From Cryptosporangium arvum DSM 44712 (lineage in GTDB: Bacteria > Actinomycetota > Actinomycetes > Mycobacteriales > Cryptosporangiaceae), in assembly GCF_000585375.1 (NCBI RefSeq), contig NZ_KK073874.1, positions 6,912,894 through 6,976,893 on the forward strand: DNA of 64,000 nt, in the 5' to 3' direction. The notes under the pieces were generated by a model, which ran no database searches, was not told the DNA's origin, and was given only the letters and a program-made list of their open reading frames with translations. Shown one piece after another: positions 54,532-62,240 of this stretch. Numbering within the stretch: position 1 is the first letter of the stretch; each line of letters begins with the position of its first letter. Both the position numbers and the translations under genes were made by a program.

Positions 54532-55485
54532 ATGAGAGCCGATACCCGTAGTTGGTTCTCCCGCCGGACCTCCACCGCGAGTGACTGGCCCGTCGAGGCT
54601 CTTGCCGACCGCAAGGGCTCGACGAGCGTCGCCGTGGTGCTGCCGGCGCTCAACGAGGAAGACACCGTCGGCACGATCGTCGAACGCATCGTGCATCTGG
54701 CGGCACAGACCGACCTCATCGACGACATCGTGGTCGTCGACTCGGGGTCCACCGACCGAACCGCCGAACGGGCCGCGGCCGCCGGCGCCCGCGTCGCCCA
54801 TCGTGACGCGATCGTCCCCGACCTGCCCAGCCGCCCGGGCAAGGGCGAGGTGCTCTGGCGGTCGCTGCACGCGACCAGCGCGGACATCGTGGTCTACGTC
54901 GACGCCGACCTGACCGATTTCCGCCCGCACTACGTCACGGGCCTGCTCGGCCCGATCCTGAGCGATCCGTCCGTCCAACTGGTGAAAGCGTTCTACGACC
55001 GGCCACTGGCCGGCGTCTCACCGGTCGGTGGCGGGCGGGTCACCGAGCTCACCGCACGACCGTTGCTCAACGCGTTCCTGCCCGAGCTGGCCGGTGTCGT
55101 CCAGCCCCTGGCCGGGGAGTACGCCGGACGGCGCTCCCTGCTCGAACGACTGCCGTTCGCACCCGGCTACGGGGTGGAGACCGGCATCCTCATCGACACG
55201 GTGCTCGCCCACGGCATCGACGCCGTCGCCCAGGTCGACCTGGGTGAACGCGGGCACGGCCACCAGGACACCGCCGCACTGGGGCGGATGGCGGCCACGA
55301 TCATCCAGACGCTGACCGCACGGATCGGGCCGGGCCGGCCCGAAGGGCACGAGCTGGTCCAGTTCAGCCGGGTGGAAGGCGAGGTCGTCCCGGTGACCTG
55401 GGACATCCCGTGGGAGGAGCGGCCACCGATGGTCTCGCTCCCCTCCTACCAGGCCACGCGGAAGGCGTCCTCCACCCTGAGTTGA
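54532..55485 (+). CDS. gpgS: Glucosyl-3-phosphoglycerate synthase
   Basis: 317-residue GT81 glycosyltransferase, joining glucose from UDP- or ADP-glucose to 3-phosphoglycerate. Motifs: SVAVVLPALNEEDTVG, VVDSGSTDRT, PSRPGKGEVLWRSL, VVYVDADLTDF (DxD), QPLAGEYAGRRSLLERLPF, GYGVETGILID and RGHGHQD. In mycobacteria it starts methylglucose lipopolysaccharide; elsewhere glucosylglycerate, a compatible solute. ATG 54532 with GGAAGGGG. Ends at a strong hairpin. Confidence 0.95.
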   Translation: MRADTRSWFSRRTSTASDWPVEALADRKGSTSVAVVLPALNEEDTVGTIVERIVHLAAQTDLIDDIVVVDSGSTDRTAERAAAAGARVAHRDAIVPDLPSRPGKGEVLWRSLHATSADIVVYVDADLTDFRPHYVTGLLGPILSDPSVQLVKAFYDRPLAGVSPVGGGRVTELTARPLLNAFLPELAGVVQPLAGEYAGRRSLLERLPFAPGYGVETGILIDTVLAHGIDAVAQVDLGERGHGHQDTAALGRMAATIIQTLTARIGPGRPEGHELVQFSRVEGEVVPVTWDIPWEERPPMVSLPSYQATRKASSTLS

Positions 55486-55499
55486 CGTCCGCATTACAG

Positions 55500-55532
55500 C
55501 GAGGGCCCCGAACCGCTGGTTCGGGGCCCTCG
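55500..55532 (+). terminator. Terminator hairpin after gpgS
   Basis: 15-bp perfect stem (55500-55514 and 55518-55532), loop GCT, followed by TTGCGT. Confidence 0.85.
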
Positions 55533-55653
55533 TTGCGTCCGGGGCCTTCCGGGAACACCCGCGAGCCTTTAGCCTGATTTGGGGCAAAAGCCTCATTACT
55601 GATGCTCCATGAATCTTTCGGACTGAAACGCACGCGACCCTGGAGGCCGCGCC

Positions 55654-57849
55654 ATGCCCATGCCCGAAAAACTCACCACCCTCTTCCGGCACGACCTGCC
55701 GGCCTCGCTCGTGGTCTTCCTGGTCGCGGTGCCGCTCTCACTCGGTATCGCCGCCGCATCCGACGCCCCGATCATGGCCGGCTTGATCGCCGCCGCCGTC
55801 GGAGGCATCGTCGCCGGCCTGCTGGGCGGAGCACCGCTGCAGGTCAGCGGCCCGGCCGCCGGTCTGACGGTGATCGTCGCCGAACTGGTCGCCCAGTTCG
55901 GCTGGGCCACCACCTGCGCGATCACCGTGATCGCCGGCCTGGTGCAGATCGTGCTCGGCCTGAGCCGCGTCGCCCGCAGCGCGATGGCTCTCTCCCCCGC
56001 CGTCGTGCACGGCATGCTCGCCGGCATCGGGCTGACGATCGCCCTCGGCCAGCTGCACGTGGTGCTCGGCGCCGACAGCCCCGGCAACGGCTGGGACAAC
56101 CTGATCGAACTGCCCGGCCAGCTCCTGACGCCGCACGGCCCGGCGACCTCGGTCGGGCTTCTCGCGATCGGTGTCATGGTCGGCTGGCGCTGGATGCCGG
56201 CCGCGGTCCGACGCGTCCCGGCCCCCCTGGCCGCCGTCGGCTGCGCGACCGTGCTCTCGATGGTCCTCGCGCTGCCCGTCGACCGGGTCGACCTGCCCGG
56301 CGACCTGTTCGCCGGGCACGTGCTGCCCGCCTTCCCGGACGGCAAGTGGGCCGCGTTCGTCGTCGGCGTCCTCACCGTCGCCCTGGTCGCGAGCGTCGAG
56401 AGCCTGCTCTCGGCCATGGCCGTCGACGGCATGCACCGCGGGCCCCGCGCGTCGCTCAACCGCGAACTGGTGGGTCAGGGCGTCGCCAACACGCTCTCCG
56501 GTGGGCTCGGCGGCCTGCCGGTGACCGGTGTCATCGTCCGCAGCACGGCGAACGTGACCGCCGGGGCCCGGACCCGGGCCTCCACGGTGCTGCACGGCGT
56601 CTGGGTCGTCGTCATCACGCTGTTCCTCACCGCGGCGATCGAAGAGGTGCCGCTGGCCGCGCTGGCCGGGCTGCTCGTCGTCATCGGCGTCCGGCTCGTC
56701 GACCTGCGTCACGTCCGCGCGGTGCGCCGGCACGGCGACCTCTCCGTGTACGTGGTGACCGCGGGCGGAGTCGTGTTCCTCAACCTGCTCGAGGGGGTGC
56801 TGGCCGGGCTGGCCCTGGCCGTGGCGCTCACGCTGCGTCGCGTGTTGTGGGCCGGCATCCACGCCGAGAGCGCCGACGGAGGGCACCGGGTCGTCGTGGA
56901 GGGCACGCTGAGCTTCCTGGCCGTGCCGCGCCTGTCCCGCGTGCTCGGCTCGATCCCGGAGGGCAGCGACGTCGTCGTCGAACTCGTCGTCGACTTCCTC
57001 GACCACGCGGCCTACGACCACCTGAGCCTGTGGATCGACCGGCACCGGGCCGGCGGCGGGACGGTCGTCGTGGAGGAGGTGGGGCAGCCCGCGCTCGACG
57101 GCGACCCGGGGGCCCGCAGCCGCACCGGTCCGACGGCCACGCTGCCGCGGTGGTTCTCACCCTGGGGCGAGTGGCAGGCCGGTGAGCCGGGCGACCGGCT
57201 GCTCGTCGGCGCGCGCGAGTACCAGCGCCGGGCCCGGCCGCTGGTCCAGCCGTTCCTCGCCGAGCTCTCCGACCACCAGGCGCCGACCGCGCTGTTCATC
57301 ACCTGCGCCGACGCCAGGGTGGTGCCGAACCTCATCACGACGAGCGGCCCGGGCGACCTGTTCACGGTCCGCAACGTCGGCAACCTCGTGCCGCCGTACT
57401 CGGCCGGCGGCGAACCGTCGGACCCGGACGTGTCGGTGGCCGCCGCGGTGGAGTACGCGGTCGACGTCCTGCGCGTCCCGACGATCGTCGTCTGCGGCCA
57501 CTCCGGCTGCGGCGCGATGAACGCCCTGCGCAGCGGCGGGGACCGGGGACGGGGCGCGCTGGCCTCCTGGCTGCGTACCGCGCGGGCCAGCCGGGCGCGC
57601 TGCGAACGTGACGAGCGCGCGGGAACGCTCGACCGGCACCTCGAGCCGCTCGACCGGCTGGTGCAGGCCAACGTGCGCCAGCAACTGGACCACCTCGCGA
57701 CGCACCCGTCGGTGGCCCGGGCCCTGGACGAGGGGCGCGTACGGCTGATCGGCATGTTCTTCGACATCGGCCCGGCCGAGGTCTACGTCGACCTGGACGG
57801 CCGCTTCTCCCCGGTCGAGGACGTCACCGCGCTCACCACCCCGGCCTGA
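55654..57849 (+). CDS. SulP family anion transporter fused to beta-carbonic anhydrase
   Basis: 731 residues. Residues 1-395: SulP membrane domain with about ten segments (HDLPASLVVFLVAVPLSLGIA start, VSGPAAGLTVIV, ALSPAVVHGMLAGIG, GGLGGLPVTGVIVRSTANV). A short STAS-like part follows (about 410-480), then a beta-carbonic anhydrase domain with zinc ligands Cys551, Asp553 (CADAR), His616 and Cys619 (CGHSGCGAM). The same fusion is known in M. tuberculosis Rv3273. Likely bicarbonate uptake with conversion to CO2 on the inner face. ATG 55654. Confidence 0.93.
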   Translation: MPMPEKLTTLFRHDLPASLVVFLVAVPLSLGIAAASDAPIMAGLIAAAVGGIVAGLLGGAPLQVSGPAAGLTVIVAELVAQFGWATTCAITVIAGLVQIVLGLSRVARSAMALSPAVVHGMLAGIGLTIALGQLHVVLGADSPGNGWDNLIELPGQLLTPHGPATSVGLLAIGVMVGWRWMPAAVRRVPAPLAAVGCATVLSMVLALPVDRVDLPGDLFAGHVLPAFPDGKWAAFVVGVLTVALVASVESLLSAMAVDGMHRGPRASLNRELVGQGVANTLSGGLGGLPVTGVIVRSTANVTAGARTRASTVLHGVWVVVITLFLTAAIEEVPLAALAGLLVVIGVRLVDLRHVRAVRRHGDLSVYVVTAGGVVFLNLLEGVLAGLALAVALTLRRVLWAGIHAESADGGHRVVVEGTLSFLAVPRLSRVLGSIPEGSDVVVELVVDFLDHAAYDHLSLWIDRHRAGGGTVVVEEVGQPALDGDPGARSRTGPTATLPRWFSPWGEWQAGEPGDRLLVGAREYQRRARPLVQPFLAELSDHQAPTALFITCADARVVPNLITTSGPGDLFTVRNVGNLVPPYSAGGEPSDPDVSVAAAVEYAVDVLRVPTIVVCGHSGCGAMNALRSGGDRGRGALASWLRTARASRARCERDERAGTLDRHLEPLDRLVQANVRQQLDHLATHPSVARALDEGRVRLIGMFFDIGPAEVYVDLDGRFSPVEDVTALTTPA

Positions 57850-57858
57850 CGCCGGACA

Positions 57859-57898
57859 CGCCGATGGCCGCCCCACGTCAGCAGGGCGGCCATCGGCG
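57859..57898. terminator. Convergent hairpin between SulP-CA and uvrA
   Basis: 15-bp perfect arms (57859-57873 and 57884-57898), loop 10 nt, in the 58-bp gap between two convergent stops. Confidence 0.75.
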
Positions 57899-57907
57899 GA
57901 TGGTGCG

Positions 57908-60844
57908 TCAGCCCACGGTGGCGGGCTTGCGGGCACGCTTGGGGCGCTGAGCGGCGACGCTGGCGCGCAGGGCCGCGGCCCCGGCACCCTCGCCACGCAG
58001 CAGCGGCTCGAGGAACCGGCCGGTGTGGCTGGCCTCGACCTCGACCACCTGCTCGGGCGTGCCCTCGGCGACCACCGTGCCGCCCTTGTTGCCGCCCTCC
58101 GGACCCATGTCGATGATCCAGTCGGCGGTCTTGATCACGTCGAGGTTGTGCTCGATCACGATCACCGTGTTGCCCTGGTCGACCAGGCGCTCCAGCACGC
58201 CGAGCAGCTTGCGGATGTCCTCGAAGTGCAGCCCGGTGGTGGGCTCGTCGAGCACGTACACCGTGCGGCCGGTGGACCGCTTCTGCAGCTCGGTGGCGAG
58301 CTTCACGCGCTGCGCCTCGCCGCCGGAGAGCGTCGGCGCCGGCTGACCGAGCCGCACGTACCCGAGACCGACGTCGACGAGCGTCGACAGGTACCGCTTG
58401 ATCGCGGTGATCGGGGCGAAGAACTCCGCGGCCTCCTCGATCGGCATCTCGAGGACCTCGGCGATCGACTTGCCCTTGTAGTGCACCTCGAGCGTCTCCC
58501 GGTTGTACCGGGCGCCCTTGCACACCTCGCACGGGACGTAGACGTCGGGCAGGAAGTTCATCTCGATCTTGATCGTGCCGTCACCGGTGCACGCCTCGCA
58601 GCGCCCGCCCTTGACGTTGAACGAGAACCGGCCGGGGCCGTAGCCGCGCACCTTCGCCTCGGTGGTCTCGGCGAACAGCTTGCGGATGCGGTCGAAGACC
58701 CCGGTGTAGGTGGCCGGGTTCGACCGCGGCGTGCGCCCGATCGGCGACTGGTCGACGCCGACGACCTTGTCGACCAGGTCGAGCCCGTTGATCCGCTGGT
58801 GGCGCCCCGGCACCAGCCGCGCGCCGTTGAGCGTGTTGGCCAGCACCGAGTAGAGGATGTCGTTGACGAGCGTCGACTTGCCCGACCCCGAGACCCCGGT
58901 GACCGCGGTGAGCGTGCCGAGCGGGAACGCGACGTCGAGCCCGCGCAGGTTGTGCTCGCGCGCGCCCTTCACCAGCATCCGGCGCTTCGGGTCGACCGGG
59001 CGGCGCACGGCCGGCACCGGGATGTTCTGCCGCCCGGACAGGTACGCCCCGGTCAGCGAATCCTTGCTGGTCAGCAGATCCTGCACGGTGCCGGAGACGA
59101 CGACGTGGCCACCGTGCTCACCGGCGCCGGGGCCGATGTCGACCACCCAGTCGGCGGCCGCGATCGTGTCCTCGTCGTGCTCGACGACGATCAGCGTGTT
59201 GCCGAGCTTCTTCAGGCGCAGCAGCGTCTCGATCAGCCGCCGGTTGTCACGCTGGTGCAGCCCGATCGACGGCTCGTCGAGCACGTACAGCACGCCGACC
59301 AGCCCGGACCCGATCTGGGTGGCGAGCCGGATGCGCTGGGCTTCGCCACCGGAGAGCGTGCCCGCCGGCCGGTCGAGCGAGAGGTAGTCGAGCCCGACGT
59401 CGAGCAGGAAGCGCAGGCGCTCGTTGATCTCCTTGAGCACCTGACCGGCGATCATCCGCTGCCGGTTGTCGAGCTGCAGGTCGGCCAGGAACGCCGCGCA
59501 CTCGTCGATGGCCAGCGACGACACCTGGGCGATGTTCTTGCCCGACAGCCGGACGGCCAGCACCTCGGGCTTGAGCCGCGTGCCCCGGCAGACCGGGCAC
59601 GGGACGTCACGCATGTAGCCCTCGTACCGGTCCTTGCTCCACTCGGACTCGGTCTCGGCGTGGCGGCGCTCGAGGAACGGCATGACGCCCTCGAAGCTGG
59701 CGTAGTACGAGCGCTTGCGCCCGTACCGGTTGGTGTACTGGACGTGCACCTGGGTGTCGTGCCCGTGCAGCACCGCCCGCTTCTGCTTGGCGGTGAGCTT
59801 CTCCCACGGCGTGTCCAGGTCGAAGCCCAGCGCGTCGCCGAGGCCGGAGAGCAGGCGGAGGAAGTACTCCAGGTTGTGGCCGGTCGACCACGGCTGGATC
59901 GCGCCCTCGCCGAGCGTGCGCTCCGGATCGGGGACGACCAGCTCCGGGTCGACCTCCTTGCGGGTGCCGATTCCGCTGCACTCGGGGCAGGCACCGTACG
60001 GCGCGTTGAACGAGAACGTGCGCGGCTCGAGATCCTCGATGGCCAGCGGGTGGTCGTTCGGGCAGGCGAAGTTCTCGGAGAACTTCCGCTCCCGGTCGGC
60101 CGAGTCCTCCGGCAGGTCGACGAAGTCGAGCACGACGATGCCGCCGGCCAGCCCGAGCGCGGTCTCCACCGAGTCGGTGAGGCGGCGCTGGGCGCTCTCC
60201 TTCACCGCGAGCCGGTCGACGACCACCTCGATGGTGTGCTTCTCCTGCTTCTTCAGCTTGGTGTTGCCCTCGGTGAACTCGGTGAGCGGCTGCACGACGC
60301 CGTCGACCCGGACCCGGGCGTACCCCTTGGCCTGCAGCTCGGCGAACAGATCGAGGTACTCACCCTTGCGACCGCGGATCACCGGCGCGAGCACCTGGAA
60401 GCGCGCGCCCTCGGGCATCGCCAGCACCCGGTCGACGATCTGCTGCGGCGTCTGCCGGCTGATCTGCTCGTCGCAGACCGGGCAGTGCGGCACCCCGGCG
60501 CGGGCGAACAGCAGGCGGAGGTAGTCGTAGACCTCGGTGATCGTGCCGACGGTGGAGCGCGGGTTGCGGTTCGTGGACTTCTGGTCGATCGAGACCGCCG
60601 GGGACAGACCCTCGATGAAGTCGACGTCGGGCTTGTCCATCTGGCCCAGGAACTGCCGCGCGTAGGCGGAAAGCGACTCCACGTAACGACGCTGGCCCTC
60701 GGCGAAGATCGTGTCGAACGCGAGGCTCGACTTGCCCGAACCGGACAAGCCGGTGAAGACGATGAGGGCATCCCGGGGAAGATCGAGGTTGACGTCCCGC
60801 AGGTTGTGCTCGCGTGCTCCACGCACGAGGAGCCGGTCGGCCAC
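57908..60844 (-). CDS. uvrA: Excinuclease ABC subunit A
   Basis: 978-residue damage-recognition ATPase of nucleotide excision repair. First Walker [10 protein letters not shown] (32-40), zinc fingers CPVC...CPEC/CPVC type, first signature [16 protein letters not shown], second Walker [10 protein letters not shown], zinc finger [10 protein letters not shown] / CEVCKGARY, second signature [31 protein letters not shown] at 60844 with a GGAAGAG site is preferred over a far upstream in-frame ATG. An SOS box lies 80 nt upstream. Confidence 0.98.
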   Translation of the reverse strand: MADRLLVRGAREHNLRDVNLDLPRDALIVFTGLSGSGKSSLAFDTIFAEGQRRYVESLSAYARQFLGQMDKPDVDFIEGLSPAVSIDQKSTNRNPRSTVGTITEVYDYLRLLFARAGVPHCPVCDEQISRQTPQQIVDRVLAMPEGARFQVLAPVIRGRKGEYLDLFAELQAKGYARVRVDGVVQPLTEFTEGNTKLKKQEKHTIEVVVDRLAVKESAQRRLTDSVETALGLAGGIVVLDFVDLPEDSADRERKFSENFACPNDHPLAIEDLEPRTFSFNAPYGACPECSGIGTRKEVDPELVVPDPERTLGEGAIQPWSTGHNLEYFLRLLSGLGDALGFDLDTPWEKLTAKQKRAVLHGHDTQVHVQYTNRYGRKRSYYASFEGVMPFLERRHAETESEWSKDRYEGYMRDVPCPVCRGTRLKPEVLAVRLSGKNIAQVSSLAIDECAAFLADLQLDNRQRMIAGQVLKEINERLRFLLDVGLDYLSLDRPAGTLSGGEAQRIRLATQIGSGLVGVLYVLDEPSIGLHQRDNRRLIETLLRLKKLGNTLIVVEHDEDTIAAADWVVDIGPGAGEHGGHVVVSGTVQDLLTSKDSLTGAYLSGRQNIPVPAVRRPVDPKRRMLVKGAREHNLRGLDVAFPLGTLTAVTGVSGSGKSTLVNDILYSVLANTLNGARLVPGRHQRINGLDLVDKVVGVDQSPIGRTPRSNPATYTGVFDRIRKLFAETTEAKVRGYGPGRFSFNVKGGRCEACTGDGTIKIEMNFLPDVYVPCEVCKGARYNRETLEVHYKGKSIAEVLEMPIEEAAEFFAPITAIKRYLSTLVDVGLGYVRLGQPAPTLSGGEAQRVKLATELQKRSTGRTVYVLDEPTTGLHFEDIRKLLGVLERLVDQGNTVIVIEHNLDVIKTADWIIDMGPEGGNKGGTVVAEGTPEQVVEVEASHTGRFLEPLLRGEGAGAAALRASVAAQRPKRARKPATVG

Positions 60845-60923
60845 GGTGTTTCTCTTCCAGTTGTCGACGGAGATTCCAGGCGCTTCAAATCTAACTGCGG
60901 GGTCCGACAGTTTCTGCCCGGCC

Positions 60924-60939
60924 TCGACCGTGTGTTCGA
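60924..60939 (-). promoter_or_regulatory. LexA/SOS box upstream of uvrA
   Basis: Minus-strand TCGAACACACGGTCGA fits the actinobacterial SOS box TCGAACrnnyGTTCGA with a single mismatch, 80 nt upstream of the uvrA start and 82 nt before the divergent hydrolase gene. Confidence 0.8.
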
Positions 60940-61020
60940 GAATACGTGCGGTCCCGGTGACAGGGATCACTATGCCGCGACCCGTAGCGCACGCAACTCG
61001 GGATGCACGACGATGAAGCC

Positions 61021-61674
61021 ATGAGCTACAGCGGACACGTGGATCCCCAGGGAACGCCGGCCACCCGCGAGGCGGGTCCGCTGACGATCACCAAGGTGTC
61101 GGTCGGCCCGATGGACAACAACGCGTACTTCCTGCGTGATTCCGCCACTGGCGAGACGCTGCTCATCGACGCGGCCAACGACGCCGACACCCTACTTCGC
61201 GTTCTCGGCGACGCCGAGTTGGCGACGATCGTCACCACCCACCGTCACGGTGACCACTGGCAGGCCCTGGCCGAGGTGGCCAAGGACACCAACGCCCGGC
61301 TGGTGGCCCACCCCGCCGACGCCGAGGCACTGCCGGTCGTCGCCACCGACCTGGTCGGTCACGGCGACACCGTCACCGTGGGCGGCGTTCCGCTCGAGGT
61401 CATCCACCTGGTCGGTCACACCCCCGGCGCGATCGCGCTGCTCTACCGCGAGCCCGGCGGACGTCCCCACCTGTTCACCGGTGACTCGCTGTTCCCCGGC
61501 GGCCCGGGCAAGACGAACTCGCCGGAGGACTTCCGGTCGCTGATGAACCACCTGGAGAGCCGCGTCTTCGCCCAGCTGCCCGACGACACCTGGGTCTACC
61601 CGGGCCACGGCGACGACACGACACTCGGCCAGGAGCGCCCCCACCTGGACGAATGGCGCGAACGGGGCTGGTAG
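61021..61674 (+). CDS. Metallo-beta-lactamase-fold hydrolase
   Basis: 217 residues of the glyoxalase II-like branch: [12 protein letters not shown] (HxHxDH equivalent, here H-R-H-G-D-H), [27 protein letters not shown] and [11 protein letters not shown]. Two metal ions are expected. The neighbour of uvrA in M. tuberculosis is of the same family (Rv1637c), so the pair is conserved. Substrate unknown. ATG 61021; an in-frame ATG at 61003 is possible. Confidence 0.9.
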   Translation: MSYSGHVDPQGTPATREAGPLTITKVSVGPMDNNAYFLRDSATGETLLIDAANDADTLLRVLGDAELATIVTTHRHGDHWQALAEVAKDTNARLVAHPADAEALPVVATDLVGHGDTVTVGGVPLEVIHLVGHTPGAIALLYREPGGRPHLFTGDSLFPGGPGKTNSPEDFRSLMNHLESRVFAQLPDDTWVYPGHGDDTTLGQERPHLDEWRERGW

Positions 61675-62223
61675 CCCCGGACGACGCTGGTCAGCATCCG
61701 ATCGGCGGTCTCCAGGCTCCCGGTCCGGCCTGGATCAGTCCCAGCAGCCCTTCTCGGTCCGGAGTCGCCACGCCGTGTCCAGAACGCCGACGCGGCACAC
61801 GGGCACAGCCGGCCACCGTCGGTCACGTGCGGATCGAGGACAGATCCGCCGTCCACCCGGCGGCGGCGCCGCTGGTGCCCGTAACCCCGTACGGCACCCT
61901 CCGCCTCGAGCGCGCCCCACGTCGGGTAGCGGCTCGTCCGCGACATGCCGGGCCGCGGCCACCGCACGAGCGTCGTCGGCGCTGACGTCCGCGCCGGCCA
62001 ACGCTTCCAGCGTGGGGGCCGGCCCGCCGTGGAGCGCCACGAGACCGCGGTCGCTCGTCGGCGAGGCGGGCAGCCGCGTGGCCAGGTCACAGTAGAGCCT
62101 GATCGAGTTGTCGTCTCCAGGCCCGATTCTTGGCTCAAGCCGGGCCGAAGGACGCTCGCCATCGCTCCGAGCCACCCCAGACGGTAGCGTCATTGAAAGC
62201 AGTGTCAACAAACATTCTCGGCC
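61675..62223. other. 549-bp stretch without a clear gene
   Basis: No protein with a complete recognisable domain was found. On the minus strand 62211-61735 is open for 158 codons; its first half (for instance LVALHGGPAPTLEALAGADVSADDARAV) reads like protein, but after about residue 105 it becomes Arg/Pro-rich, while a neighbouring frame looks more protein-like (RYPTWGALEAEGAVRGYG), as if a frameshift had broken a small gene. Codon bias is weaker than in neighbours. No tRNA, repeat or mobile element is visible. Confidence 0.45.
61735..62211 (-). pseudogene. Possible frameshifted small gene, family not recognised
   Basis: Open for 158 codons with ATG at 62211, 12 bp from the divergent methylase start. 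The protein-like first part (to about residue 105) and the low-complexity second part suggest a frameshift near 61900. It could also be noncoding DNA that happens to be open, which high-GC sequence often is. No homologue comes to mind. Confidence 0.3.
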
Positions 62224-62240
62224 ATGACTATGTACACTGC
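62199..62240. promoter_or_regulatory. Inverted repeat across the methylase start
   Basis: GCAGTGT (62199-62205) and ACACTGC (62234-62240), perfect 7-bp arms 28 nt apart, spanning the ATG at 62224. The spacing of about three helical turns between half-site centres (35 bp) is compatible with a dimer or tetramer operator controlling the methylase. Confidence 0.35.

Noticed and set aside
58025-61024. Open frame of 999 codons on the plus strand opposite uvrA
   Set aside because: Antisense shadow of uvrA; Leu/Asp/Val/Arg-rich with no motif.
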